Below, piece by piece: positions 1 through 10,004 of a stretch of 64,000 bases of DNA (position 1 is its first letter; each line of letters opens with the position of its first letter). The notes below the pieces were generated by a model. It saw nothing but the letters and a program-made list of their open reading frames with translations, did no database searches and was not told the DNA's origin. Source of the DNA: Streptomyces sp. ALI-76-A (GTDB taxonomy: Bacteria > Actinomycetota > Actinomycetes > Streptomycetales > Streptomycetaceae); contig NZ_JASVWB010000004.1 in assembly GCF_030287445.1 (NCBI RefSeq), forward strand, positions 620,001 through 684,000. The letters run 5' to 3'. The position numbers and the translations under genes are program-made.

Positions 1-1701
1 GCCCCGCCGCTCGGGCAGTTCGACGTACGCGGTCAGCAGGGGATGCCCCGAGTCGTCGAGCCCCAGGCCGGCGGCGCCGCGGTGGGCGGGAGCCGAATCC
101 TGTGCCTGCCGGGTCCGGCGCCACAGCAACCGGCCCGGCAGCGCGGCCAGTTCTGTGCGGATCACCTTCCCGGCCGGGTTGCGCGGCACCTCGGTGATCT
201 CGTGGATCTCCTCCGGCAGCTTGAACGCCGACAGCCGTTCCCGGCACGAGGCCAGCACGGTCTCCACGTCGATCCCGTCCGGGCCCGGCACCAGATAGGC
301 CGCCGGGACCTCCCCGAGCGACGCGTGCGGGACGCCCGCCACGGCCGCGTCGGCCACGCCGGGGGCCATGGCGAGCGCCTGTTCCACCTCCCGCGGGTGG
401 ATGTTCTCCCCGCCGCGGATGACGAGTTCCTTGAGCCGGCCGGTGATCGTCACATAGCCGTCGGCGTCCTGGCGGGCCAGATCACCGGTGCGGTACCAGC
501 CGTCCGACAGGACGGCGGCGGTCTCCTCCGGCTGCCGGTGGTAGCCCAGCATCAGGGCCGGGCTGGACACCCAGACCTCGCCCTCCGCGCCCGGTTCGAC
601 CTCCGCGCGGGTGCGCGGGTCGGTCAGCCGCAGCGTCAGACCCGGCAGTGGCACCCCGCACGAGCCGGGCACGTACGGCCCGTCGGGCAGGTTGGTGGTG
701 ATGGCGCCGCCGGTCTCGGTGGAGCCGTAGCTGTCCAGCAGCCCGATGCCGTAGGCGGCCCGGAAGTCCTCGTGCAGGGACTGCGGGCAGGACGACCCCG
801 CGACCATGCACACGCGCAGCCGCGGCACCTCGACGGCACCGGAGCGGGCGAGCTCCACCATGTGGTGGAACAGGGTCGGTACGCCCACCAGGAAGGTCGC
901 GTCCTCCTCCCGCGCCCGGCGCAGCACCTCCTCGGCCGCCAGGCCGTCGGTGATGCGGGCGCTCGCGCCGACGGCGACCACACCGAGCACGCAGATGTTG
1001 TGCGCCACCGCGTGGAACAGCGGCATCGGCCACAGGACGCGATCCCGCGGCGACAGTCCCAGCAGCGGGGCGTTGCAGGCGGCGGTCGCCCACAGGGAGC
1101 CGCGCTGGGTGGAGACGACACCCTTGGGGCGGCCGGTCGTGCCGGAGGTGTAGAGCATCCAGGCGGGCTCGTCCAAACCCAGGTCGTCGCGGGCCGGCGC
1201 GCGCAGTGACCAGGTCGACGCGAGCTCCTCCCACAACGGCGGTTCCCCGTCGGCGGCTTCCGCGAAGCCCGGCTCGGAGGCGTCCCCGACCAGGATCACC
1301 ACCGTGTCCGGCAGGTCCGCGAGGACGCGGCGCACCTGCGGCAGCTGCGCCGCACCGGTGATGACCACCCGGGCGGCGCAGTCCGCCAGCAGGTGGGCCA
1401 GTTCCGGGTCGGTCGACTGCGGGTTCAGCGGCACCCCCACGCCGGCGGCGCGGGTGACGGCGAGGTAGCTCTCCACCGTCTCCAGCCGGTTCGGCAGGTA
1501 GATCACCGCCGATTCGCCGCGGCCCAGGCCCAGTTCCGCCAGATGCCCGGCGACCCGTGCCGTGCGCCGGTCCAGTTCGGCCCAGGTGACCGAGCGGCGG
1601 CCGTCCTTGAAGGCGACGCGGTCCGGCTGCCGGGCCGCGTGGCCGGCGAGCAGTTCGTGCACCGGCCGGATCAGATCCGCGCGGAACGTGGTGTCCGTCA
1701 T
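1..1701 (-). CDS. PKS loading protein: CoA-ligase (CoL) domain followed by a DH-like segment (partial)
   Basis: An ATG at 1701 with GGGGAGGA four bases upstream opens a frame that stays open for 567 codons to the left edge, so only the N-terminus is present. Residues 1 to about 515 are an AMP-forming acyl-CoA ligase: YTSGTTGRPKG near residue 184, an SYGSTETGG segment, YRTGDL near 403, and the catalytic lysine in GKVIR near 512. After the ligase comes a linker and then GHPLLTAYVELPE near 551, which resembles the start of a modular PKS dehydratase domain (usual form GHPLL.AAVEL). I therefore read this as a CoL loading domain of a PKS, as in rapamycin-type systems, rather than a free ligase. The substrate is unknown. 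Being last in the operon with mqnA, mqnC and mqnE makes 1,4-dihydroxy-6-naphthoate a reasonable candidate. The gap to the ABC permease stop is 13 bases. Confidence 0.82.
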   Translation of the reverse strand, partial: MTDTTFRADLIRPVHELLAGHAARQPDRVAFKDGRRSVTWAELDRRTARVAGHLAELGLGRGESAVIYLPNRLETVESYLAVTRAAGVGVPLNPQSTDPELAHLLADCAARVVITGAAQLPQVRRVLADLPDTVVILVGDASEPGFAEAADGEPPLWEELASTWSLRAPARDDLGLDEPAWMLYTSGTTGRPKGVVSTQRGSLWATAACNAPLLGLSPRDRVLWPMPLFHAVAHNICVLGVVAVGASARITDGLAAEEVLRRAREEDATFLVGVPTLFHHMVELARSGAVEVPRLRVCMVAGSSCPQSLHEDFRAAYGIGLLDSYGSTETGGAITTNLPDGPYVPGSCGVPLPGLTLRLTDPRTRAEVEPGAEGEVWVSSPALMLGYHRQPEETAAVLSDGWYRTGDLARQDADGYVTITGRLKELVIRGGENIHPREVEQALAMAPGVADAAVAGVPHASLGEVPAAYLVPGPDGIDVETVLASCRERLSAFKLPEEIHEITEVPRNPAGKVIRTELAALPGRLLWRRTRQAQDSAPAHRGAAGLGLDDSGHPLLTAYVELPERRG

Positions 1702-1714
1702 CAGGTCCTCCCCT

Positions 1715-2560
1715 TCAGGAACCGGCCGCACGGTAGCGGCGGATCGCCAGCGCCCGGCAGGCCACCGCGATGACCACCGACCAGGTCACCGAGACCAGCA
1801 CCGGGTGCTGCGCGGGCCACGCTCCGGTGGCGGCCAGCCCCGGACTGCCGAACAGCTGCCGGGCCGCCTGCACGGTCGCGCTCAGCGGATTCCACTCGGC
1901 GGCCCAGCGCAGCACCGTCGGCAGCGTGGACGGCGCCACGAACGCGTTGGACAGGAACGTCAGCGGGAACAGCCACAGGAAGTTGCTGGTGGCCGCAGCC
2001 TCGGGGGCGCGCACCGACAGTCCGATGACGACGCCCACCCATGACAGCGCGTACCCCATGAGCAGCAGCAGCGCGAACGCCGCGAGCGCCCGCGGCAGCC
2101 CGTGGTGGATACGCCAGCCGACCAGCAGCGCGCACAGGACCATCACCATGATCACGACGGTGTTCTGCACCAGGTCCGCGACCGTCCGCCCGGTCAGCAG
2201 CGCGCCGCGCGCCATCGGCAGCGACCGGAACCGGTCCACCATGCCGCTGTGCACGTCGGTGGCCATGCTGACGCTGCTGTTGCTGGCGGTGGCGAACGCG
2301 ATGGTCTGGGCGAAGAACCCGGCCATCATGAACTCCCGGTAGGCCGCCGGGCCCTCTGCGCCTGGCAGGCTGAAGGACCCGGCGAAGAGGTAGGCGAACA
2401 GCAGCACGAACACCACGGGCTGCACCAGACTGAGGATCAGCACCTCCGGGATCCGCACCATCCGGGTCAGGTTGCGCCGCGTCACCACCAGGACGTCGCG
2501 TACGGCCTTGGCGGCCGTACCGGGTGGGAGCTCGGGTACGACCGGTGCCACTGCCGACAC
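1715..2560 (-). CDS. ABC-2 type drug exporter permease (DrrB-like)
   Basis: This 281-residue integral membrane protein has about six hydrophobic segments, starting with one around VLILSLVQPVVFVLLFAYLF. It carries the ABC-2 family pattern of a long polar loop (ASNSSVSMATDVHSGMVDRF) that precedes RSLPMARGALLTGRT, as in DrrB-type permeases. I chose the GTG at 2560 because AAGGAG lies eight bases upstream; a GTG at 2566 overlapping the ATPase stop is possible but badly spaced. It directly follows the ATPase gene and should form the exporter with it, probably removing the finished compound or an intermediate and giving self-resistance. The transported substrate is inferred only from context. Confidence 0.9.
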   Translation of the reverse strand: MSAVAPVVPELPPGTAAKAVRDVLVVTRRNLTRMVRIPEVLILSLVQPVVFVLLFAYLFAGSFSLPGAEGPAAYREFMMAGFFAQTIAFATASNSSVSMATDVHSGMVDRFRSLPMARGALLTGRTVADLVQNTVVIMVMVLCALLVGWRIHHGLPRALAAFALLLLMGYALSWVGVVIGLSVRAPEAAATSNFLWLFPLTFLSNAFVAPSTLPTVLRWAAEWNPLSATVQAARQLFGSPGLAATGAWPAQHPVLVSVTWSVVIAVACRALAIRRYRAAGS

Positions 2561-2562
2561 GT

Positions 2563-3555
2563 TCACCACTCCTTCTCGCTCGACGCGCCGACGCCCACCG
2601 CCGTCCGCCCGGTGTCCCCGGGGACCGTCCCGGTCAGGGCCATGAAGACCTCGTCCAGGGTGGGGCGGCGCAGCCCGATGTCGGTGATCTCGATGCCCTC
2701 GGCGTCCAGCGCGGCGACCACCTCCGCCAGCAGCCGCACGCCGCCGTCGGCCGGCGCGGACACCGTCGACCGGGGCCGGTCGACGTCCGGGACGCGGCCG
2801 GCGAGCCGGGCCAGCAGCCCTGCGGCGGCCTCGAGTTGCTCGGGCCAGGACACGACCAGCTCGATGCGCCGGCCGCCGGCCTGGGCCTTGAGATCGTGCG
2901 GGGTCCCCCGGGCGATGATCCGCCCGTGGTCGACCACCGCGAGGTCCTGGGCGAGCCGGTCGGCCTCCTCCAGGTACTGCGTGGTGAGCAGCAGTGTGGT
3001 GCCCTGCCGCACCAGGTCCTCGATGGCGTCCCACAGCATCAGCCGGCTCGTGGGGTCCAGCCCGACCGACGGCTCGTCCAGGAACATCACCGTGGGTCTC
3101 ACCACCAGCGCCCCGGCCAGGTCCAGCCGGCGCCGCAGCCCGCCGGAGTAGGTGCTCGACACCCGGTCGGCCACGCCGGCCAGATCGAACCGGTCGAGCA
3201 GTTCGTCGGCGCGCCGCCGGGCCGTGCGGGAGCGCAGTCCGTACAGCTCGCCGATCATGCGGAGGTTCTCGCGGCCGGTGAGCCGGTCGTCGACCGCCGC
3301 GAACTGGCCCGACAGGCCGATCGAGAGCCGCACCGAGTCCGGGTCGCGGACCACGTCGTGACCGGCCACGGTCGCGGTGCCCGCGTCGGGGCGCAGCAGC
3401 GTGGTGAGCAGCCGCACCATGGTGGTCTTGCCCGCTCCGTTGGGGCCCAGCAGCCCCAGCACGCTGCCTTCCGGTACGTCCAGGTCGACTCCGTCGACGG
3501 CCCGGACATCGCCGAAGGTCTTCACCAGACCCGCGGCGTGTATGGCGCCCGCCAT
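2563..3555 (-). CDS. ABC transporter ATPase, daunorubicin-resistance (DrrA) type
   Basis: This 330-residue cytoplasmic ATPase has Walker A GPNGAGKTT at residues 37-45, signature YSGGLRRRLDLA near 139, and Walker B VMFLDEPS near 162. TTQYLEEAD replaces the usual H-loop histidine with Gln, as is common in the DrrA family. The C-terminal extension typical of drug-export ATPases is present. The stop overlaps or abuts the permease start, so the two are translationally linked, and the gene lies 49 bases downstream of mqnC in the same minus-strand run. With the permease it should form an efflux pump for the cluster product. Length and motifs are complete. Confidence 0.95.
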   Translation of the reverse strand: MAGAIHAAGLVKTFGDVRAVDGVDLDVPEGSVLGLLGPNGAGKTTMVRLLTTLLRPDAGTATVAGHDVVRDPDSVRLSIGLSGQFAAVDDRLTGRENLRMIGELYGLRSRTARRRADELLDRFDLAGVADRVSSTYSGGLRRRLDLAGALVVRPTVMFLDEPSVGLDPTSRLMLWDAIEDLVRQGTTLLLTTQYLEEADRLAQDLAVVDHGRIIARGTPHDLKAQAGGRRIELVVSWPEQLEAAAGLLARLAGRVPDVDRPRSTVSAPADGGVRLLAEVVAALDAEGIEITDIGLRRPTLDEVFMALTGTVPGDTGRTAVGVGASSEKEW

Positions 3556-3604
3556 GGGCTTCTCCGTCCTTGTACGCAGGGGTGGGGGTGAGGGGGCCCG
3601 GGTC

Positions 3605-4810
3605 TCAGGTGGCGGTGATCAGCTTCAGTTCCGGGTGTGCGGTGCCGCCCGCGATCGCCGTGGAGGACACGTGCGAGACGATCCGCTCGTCGACGGGGTC
3701 CTTCGCCGGGTCGTCGTGCACCACTAGGTGCTCGTACGTCGTGGAGCGCTGCGCCGGAACCCGTCCGGCGGCCCGGATGAGCGTGATCAGCTCCATCAGG
3801 TCGGAGCGGTGCCTGGCGCCGGCGGAGGAGACGACGTTCTCCTCCAGCATGATCGAGCCGAGGTCGTCGGCGCCGTAGTGCAGGGACAGTTGGCCGACCT
3901 CCTTGCCGGTGGTCAGCCAGGAGCCCTGGATGTGGGCGATGTTGTCCATGAACAGCCGCGCGACGGCGATCATCCGCAGGTACTCGAAGAGCGTGGCCTG
4001 CGTACGGCCCTTGAGGTGGTTGTTCTCCGGCTGGTAGGTGTACGGGATGAAGGCGCGGAACCCGCCGGTGCGGTCCTGCACGTCACGGATCATCCGCAGG
4101 TGCTCGATGCGCTCGGCGTTGGTCTCGCCGGTGCCCATCAGCATCGTGGAGGTGGACTCCACGCCCAGGTTGTGCGCGATCTCCATGATCTCCAGCCAGC
4201 GCTCGCCGGACTCCTTCAGCGGCGCGATGGCCTTGCGGGGCCGGGCCGGCAGGAGTTCCGCGCCGGCGCCGGCGAAGGAGTCGAGTCCGGCGGCGTGGAT
4301 GCGCTGGACGGCCTCCTCCACACCGACCTTGGAGATCCGGGCCATGTGCTCGACCTCGCTCGCCCCCAGGCTGTGGATGACCAGCTGCGGGAAGGCCTGC
4401 TTGATGGCGGAGAAGTGCTTCTCGTAGTACTCGACGCCGTAGTCCGGGTGGTGTCCGCCCTGGAACATGATCTGGGTGCCGCCGAGTTCGACGGTCTCCG
4501 CGCACCGGCGCAGGATGTCGTCCAGGTCACGGGTCCAGCCCTTGGCGGTGTCCTTCGGCGGGGCGTAGAAGGCGCAGAACTTGCACGCCGTGACGCACAC
4601 GTTGGTGTAGTTGATGTTCCGCTCGATGATGTACGTGGCGATGTGCTCGGTGCCCGCGTACCGGCGGCGGCGTACGGCGTCGGCGGCGGCGCCCAGCGCG
4701 TGCAGCGGGGCGTCGCGGTAGAGGTCGAGCGCCTCCTCGGGGGTGATCCGCCCGCCGTCGGCGGCACGGTCGAGCACAGACTGGAGAGGGTGGTGCGCAG
4801 GTCGGGACAC
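3605..4810 (-). CDS. mqnC: Dehypoxanthine futalosine cyclase, radical SAM (MqnC)
   Basis: MqnC cyclises dehypoxanthinyl futalosine to its cyclic form in the futalosine route. The 401-residue protein starts at the GTG at 4810 with GGAAAGG upstream. The radical-SAM cluster motif is CVTACKFC, preceded by YTNV and followed by AFYAPP, as in MqnC. Further family-typical stretches are QIMFQGGHHPDYGVEYYE, HSLGASEVEHMA and GSWLTTGKEVGQLSLHYGA. It sits between mqnA (37-base gap) and the ABC ATPase. The protein is full length with no broken motif. In menaquinone producers the homologue is housekeeping; here it is embedded in a natural-product operon, so I infer a dedicated copy. Whether a second copy exists elsewhere in the genome cannot be seen. 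Confidence 0.93.
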   Translation of the reverse strand: MSRPAHHPLQSVLDRAADGGRITPEEALDLYRDAPLHALGAAADAVRRRRYAGTEHIATYIIERNINYTNVCVTACKFCAFYAPPKDTAKGWTRDLDDILRRCAETVELGGTQIMFQGGHHPDYGVEYYEKHFSAIKQAFPQLVIHSLGASEVEHMARISKVGVEEAVQRIHAAGLDSFAGAGAELLPARPRKAIAPLKESGERWLEIMEIAHNLGVESTSTMLMGTGETNAERIEHLRMIRDVQDRTGGFRAFIPYTYQPENNHLKGRTQATLFEYLRMIAVARLFMDNIAHIQGSWLTTGKEVGQLSLHYGADDLGSIMLEENVVSSAGARHRSDLMELITLIRAAGRVPAQRSTTYEHLVVHDDPAKDPVDERIVSHVSSTAIAGGTAHPELKLITAT

Positions 4811-4847
4811 GGTGCCGGCCTTTCCGGTGGTGTGGTCGGGGACGGGA

Positions 4848-6577
<1,730 letters not shown>

Positions 6578-6730
6578 GGGACGTGGATGTCCTTCCCGTG
6601 TGTCGACGTGCCCGCTCCACGCGGATGGGCATCGAACGCGGTGTCGCGGGGTGCGGAGAGGAGGGGGCGAGGCTTCCGGCCCACGGGAGACCGGTCCGGT
6701 CGCCTCGCCGTTCGAGGGGGTGACGGGCTG

Positions 6731-7033
6731 TCAGGCGTCGACGGCGTCGGGGCCGTGGATCTCGACACCGTCGGCGACGCGGCGGACGTGGATGCACTCG
6801 CCGGGGCACTCCCTGGCGGAGTCGACCACGTCGGTGAGCACGTCCAGCGGGATCCTGGTCGTCGCGCCGGGCTCCTGGAGCAGTTCGTCCTGCTCGCTCT
6901 TCACGTAGGCCAGCCCGTCGATGTCCAGTTCGAACACCTCGGGCGCGTACTGGGCGCAGATGCCGTCACCGGTGCACAGGTCCTGGTCGATCCAGACTTC
7001 CAGGTCCTCGTTGTTCGTCGTCTGGGGGGACAT
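6731..7033 (-). CDS. Ferredoxin, three-cysteine [3Fe-4S] type
   Basis: This small acidic 100-residue protein carries CTGDGICAQYAPEVF (Cys20 and Cys26) and a C-terminal CPGECIHV. The position that holds a further cluster Cys in [4Fe-4S] proteins is Ala here, the usual actinomycete P450-ferredoxin pattern. It lies directly downstream of mqnE (68-base gap) and upstream of the thioesterase. It could reduce one of the cluster P450s. Its place beside two radical-SAM genes also allows a role in reducing their clusters, but that is only inference from position. A second, more compact ferredoxin is encoded at 42205-42417 next to the P450 genes. Confidence 0.9.
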   Translation of the reverse strand: MSPQTTNNEDLEVWIDQDLCTGDGICAQYAPEVFELDIDGLAYVKSEQDELLQEPGATTRIPLDVLTDVVDSARECPGECIHVRRVADGVEIHGPDAVDA

Positions 7034-7101
7034 TCACACCTGCCTGGCGGAGTCGTCGGGGGTTGCGGGGGCGCGGGAGGGGTGGGGTCACGGGCGCCGG
7101 A

Positions 7102-8265
7102 TCAGACCCGCATCGGCTGCGGCGACTCCCGGCGCGCCGGGTCGGGCCCGTCGTACTCGCGGATGATCTCGTAACGCGTGTTCCGCTCCACCGGCCGGAA
7201 GCCGGCGTCGCGGATGAGGTCGAGCAGGTCCTCGCGGGTCAGCTTGTTCGGCGTGCCGTAGTTGTCGGCGTCGTGCGTGATCTTGTACTCGACGACCGAC
7301 CCGTCCATGTCGTCCGCGCCGTGCTGGAGGGCCAGTTGGGCGGTCTGGAGCCCGTGCATGACCCAGAACACCTTGACGTGCGGCACGTTGTCGAACAGCA
7401 GCCGCGACACCGCGAAGGTCTTCAGTGCCTCCGCGCCGGTCGCCATCTGGGTGCGCGCCTGGAGCCGGTTGCGGACCTTGCCGTCCTTCACGTCGACGAA
7501 GTCGTGCTGGTAGCGCAGCGGGATGAAGACCTGGAAGCCGCCGGTCTCGTCCTGGAGCTCACGCAGCCGCAGCACGTGGTCCACACGGTGGCGGGGCTCC
7601 TCGATGTGGCCGTACAGCATGGTGCACGGGGTCTTCAGACCCTTCTCGTGCGCCAGCCGGTGGATGCGCGACCAGTCCTCCCAGTGGGTGCGGTGGTCGA
7701 CGATGTGCTGCCGGACCTCCCAGTCGAAGATCTCCGCCCCGCCGCCGGTCAAGGACTCCAGGCCCGCGTCGATCAGCTCGTCGAGGATCTCCGACGCCGA
7801 CAGGCCCGAGATGGTCTCGAAGTGGTGGATCTCCGTCGCCGTGAACGCCTTCAGGGAGACGTCCGGCAGGGCCTTCTTCAGCTCGCTCAGCGACCGCGGG
7901 TAGTAGCGCCACGGCAGGTTCGGGTGCAGCCCGTTGACGATGTGCAGCTCGGAGAGGTGCTCGTTCTCCATCGCCTTCGCCAGCCGGACGGCCTCCTCGA
8001 TCCGCATCGTGTACGCGTCCGCCTCGCCCGGCTTGCGCTGGAAGGAGCAGTACGCGCAGGACGCGGTGCACACGTTGGTCATGTTGAGGTGACGGTTGAC
8101 GTTGAAGTGCACGACGTCACCGTTCTTCCGCGTGCGCACCTCGTGCGCCAGACCGCCCAGCCAGGCCAGGTCGTCCGACTCGTACAACGCGATGCCGTCC
8201 TGGCGGGACAGCCGCTCACCGGAGAGAACCTTCTCCTCCAGCTCGCGCTTGAGCCCAGCGTCCAT
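7102..8265 (-). CDS. mqnE: Aminodeoxyfutalosine synthase, radical SAM (MqnE)
   Basis: MqnE couples the MqnA product with the adenosyl part of S-adenosylmethionine to give 6-amino-6-deoxyfutalosine. The 387-residue protein starts at the ATG at 8265 with AGGAGG ten bases upstream. The radical-SAM motif is CTASCAYC after LNMTNV. Family-typical blocks follow: YTMRIEEAVRLAKAMENEH, NGLHPNLPWRYYP, TGGGAEIFDWEVRQHIV and NRLQARTQMATGAEALKTF. The sequence reads like a standard Streptomyces MqnE with no decay. It is first in the minus-strand operon and is transcribed divergently from mqnD, with a PimM-like operator between them. The next step (deamination and removal of the base by MqnB or a nucleosidase) has no gene in the window. 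Confidence 0.94.
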   Translation of the reverse strand: MDAGLKRELEEKVLSGERLSRQDGIALYESDDLAWLGGLAHEVRTRKNGDVVHFNVNRHLNMTNVCTASCAYCSFQRKPGEADAYTMRIEEAVRLAKAMENEHLSELHIVNGLHPNLPWRYYPRSLSELKKALPDVSLKAFTATEIHHFETISGLSASEILDELIDAGLESLTGGGAEIFDWEVRQHIVDHRTHWEDWSRIHRLAHEKGLKTPCTMLYGHIEEPRHRVDHVLRLRELQDETGGFQVFIPLRYQHDFVDVKDGKVRNRLQARTQMATGAEALKTFAVSRLLFDNVPHVKVFWVMHGLQTAQLALQHGADDMDGSVVEYKITHDADNYGTPNKLTREDLLDLIRDAGFRPVERNTRYEIIREYDGPDPARRESPQPMRV

Positions 8266-8561
8266 GGCCGGGATACCTCCTCGGTCAGTGCCTCGTGGCA
8301 CACGTAGTGGGTCCGAGCACGCGCGGCACGTTGCTCGTCTGCGGCCCCGGACCGGAACGAACCCCCGCGGTCCGTGGACCGGTCGTCCCGCCCAGGGACG
8401 GGCGGGCGGGACGATCGCAGCCGCGCCATCCGGCGGCTGTGCCGAAGCCGTCCGGCCGGAGCCCGCGGACCGGCCGAGGAGCCGAACGCCACGGGCCCCG
8501 GCCGGACGACGGGGCGTCGACACGCGCCGAGTGGGGCCCTCCCATCCTGACGGAGGGCAGT

Positions 8562-8577
8562 CTGGGGAAAACCCCAT
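8562..8577. promoter_or_regulatory. PimM-like operator in the mqnE-mqnD divergent region
   Basis: The 16-mer CTGGGGAAAACCCCAT matches the PimM consensus as I remember it (CTVGGGAWWTCCCBAG) at 14 of 16 positions and contains a perfect GGGG-AAAA-CCCC inverted repeat. It lies 84 bases upstream of mqnD and about 300 upstream of mqnE. The rest of 8266-8660 holds no gene; a second hairpin-like repeat, CCCTCC with GGAGGG, lies just left of the site. The likely binder is the PAS-LuxR protein encoded at 29913-30623. No convincing -10/-35 pair was found. Confidence 0.6.
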
Positions 8578-8660
8578 ACCCGCGACGGGTTTGCTGAGGG
8601 CGACGGCCCGTGCCGCCCGGCACATCCCCGGCCGAACGGCAGACAAGGAAGCCACCGCCC

Positions 8661-9521
8661 ATGACGTCACCGCTGACCCTGGCGCACTCCCCGTGCCCCA
8701 ACGACACGTTCGTCTTCCACGCCTGGACGGAGGGGCTGCTCCCGGACGCCCCGGAGGTGCGGCTCACCTTCGCCGACATCGACGTCACCAACGGCATGGC
8801 CGCACGCGGCGAACTGGACGTACTGAAGATCTCCTACGCGACCCTGCCGCACGTCCTGGAGGACTACGCCCTGCTGCCGTGCGGCGGCGCCCTCGGACAC
8901 GGCTGCGGCCCGCTCGTCCTGTCCGCCGGACCCGCGGAACCCGCCGCGCTGGCCGGTGCGCGGATCGCCGTCCCCAGCACCAGTTCCACGGCCTGCCTGC
9001 TGTTCCGGCTGTGGGCCGCCGAAGCCGTACCGGGCGGCGTCGGGGACATCACCGTCCTGCCGTTCCACGAGATCATGCCGGCTGTCCGCGACGGCCGTGT
9101 CGACGCCGGCCTGGTCATCCACGAGGCCCGCTTCACCTACGACCGCTACGGCCTGCACCGCGTGGCTGACCTGGGCGAGGAATGGGAGAAGCGGACGAGC
9201 CTGCCGATCCCCCTCGGTGCCATCGTCGCCCGCCGCTCCCTCGGCGAGCCCCTGCTGCACCGGGTCGCCGACACCGTACGGGCCTCGCTCCGCGCCGCCC
9301 GGCACAGCCCCACCGCCTCCCGCGGCTACGTCCTGCGGCATGCCCAGGAGATGCGGCCGGAGGTCGTCGACCAGCACATCGACCTGTACGTCAACGAGTT
9401 CACCGTCGACCTCGGCCAGGACGGCCTGCACGCCGTCCGCGCCCTGCTGGACCGCTCCGCGGAGCTGGGTCTGCTGCCGCCGCTGCCGGCCGGAGCGCTG
9501 GAGACGACCGGCCGCCTGTGA
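8661..9521 (+). CDS. mqnD: 1,4-dihydroxy-6-naphthoate synthase (MqnD)
   Basis: MqnD converts cyclic dehypoxanthinyl futalosine to 1,4-dihydroxy-6-naphthoate. The 286-residue protein starts at the ATG at 8661 with AAGGAAG upstream. It has the family opening LAHSPCPNDTFVFHAW, the segment PSTSSTACLLFRLW and the conserved VIHEARFTYDRYGL. It is the only futalosine gene here on the plus strand, divergent from the mqnE operon and 483 bases upstream of the first large PKS gene. Together with MqnA, MqnE and MqnC it completes the path to the naphthoate apart from the MqnB step. The genes that turn the naphthoate into menaquinone are absent, which argues for a secondary-metabolite use of the product. 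Confidence 0.94.
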   Translation: MTSPLTLAHSPCPNDTFVFHAWTEGLLPDAPEVRLTFADIDVTNGMAARGELDVLKISYATLPHVLEDYALLPCGGALGHGCGPLVLSAGPAEPAALAGARIAVPSTSSTACLLFRLWAAEAVPGGVGDITVLPFHEIMPAVRDGRVDAGLVIHEARFTYDRYGLHRVADLGEEWEKRTSLPIPLGAIVARRSLGEPLLHRVADTVRASLRAARHSPTASRGYVLRHAQEMRPEVVDQHIDLYVNEFTVDLGQDGLHAVRALLDRSAELGLLPPLPAGALETTGRL

Positions 9522-10004
9522 GCTGCGGGGGCGCGGGGCGCGGTGTGTGAACCGGTGGGCGGGGTCCGGCACGGTCGGGTGCCTCGCCCACGGGTCGGGC
9601 CTCGCGCGGCCGGGCCGCAACGGCCGGCCTCGTGTGGTCGTGCCTCCAGCGGCCAGGCCCGCGCGGTGGGTCTGTGGTGGTCGGAGCCCGCGCGGTCGGG
9701 CCGCAACGGTCGGGGCCTGCGCGGTCCGCTTGGCCAGGACGACCCGCCCAGGCAACGAAACCACCTGGCAACGCTAGAAGTTCTCTTAGAGCCCCCGGTC
9801 AGGACTCCGGAACCGCCCCGGGCCGTCCCCATAATCGCCCTGGAGGACGGCCGGGCACCGGGAGCGCCAGGGCCGTCCGCCCCGAGGGAACCGGCTTCCG
9901 CGCCCGCCCTCACCGGCCCCGGCACCCATGGTGCCGGGGCCGACACCGATGGCCCGTGCCCCACCGGCGAGCCGCCGCGCCCGCCGCCGAAGGGAGACCG
10001 ATCC
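9522..10004. other. Intergenic region before PKS gene 1, with imperfect GC-rich repeats
   Basis: No gene is supported in these 483 bases. Two imperfect direct repeats are visible around 9604-9636 and 9697-9730, each built on GCGCGG.CGGGCCGCAACGG. At 9774-9789 the AT-richer CTAGAAGTTCTCTTAG contains the palindrome AGAAGTTCT and begins and ends like a PimM half site (CTAG, TTAG), but only about 10 of 16 positions match. The AGGGAG ribosome site for the PKS gene is at about 9991. The region presumably carries the PKS promoter; no clear -10/-35 was identified. Confidence 0.5.

Noticed and set aside
9774..9789. CTAGAAGTTCTCTTAG before PKS 1 as a PimM-type box
   Set aside because: Only about 10 of 16 positions agree. 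I kept it as a comment in the intergenic entry, not as an operator.
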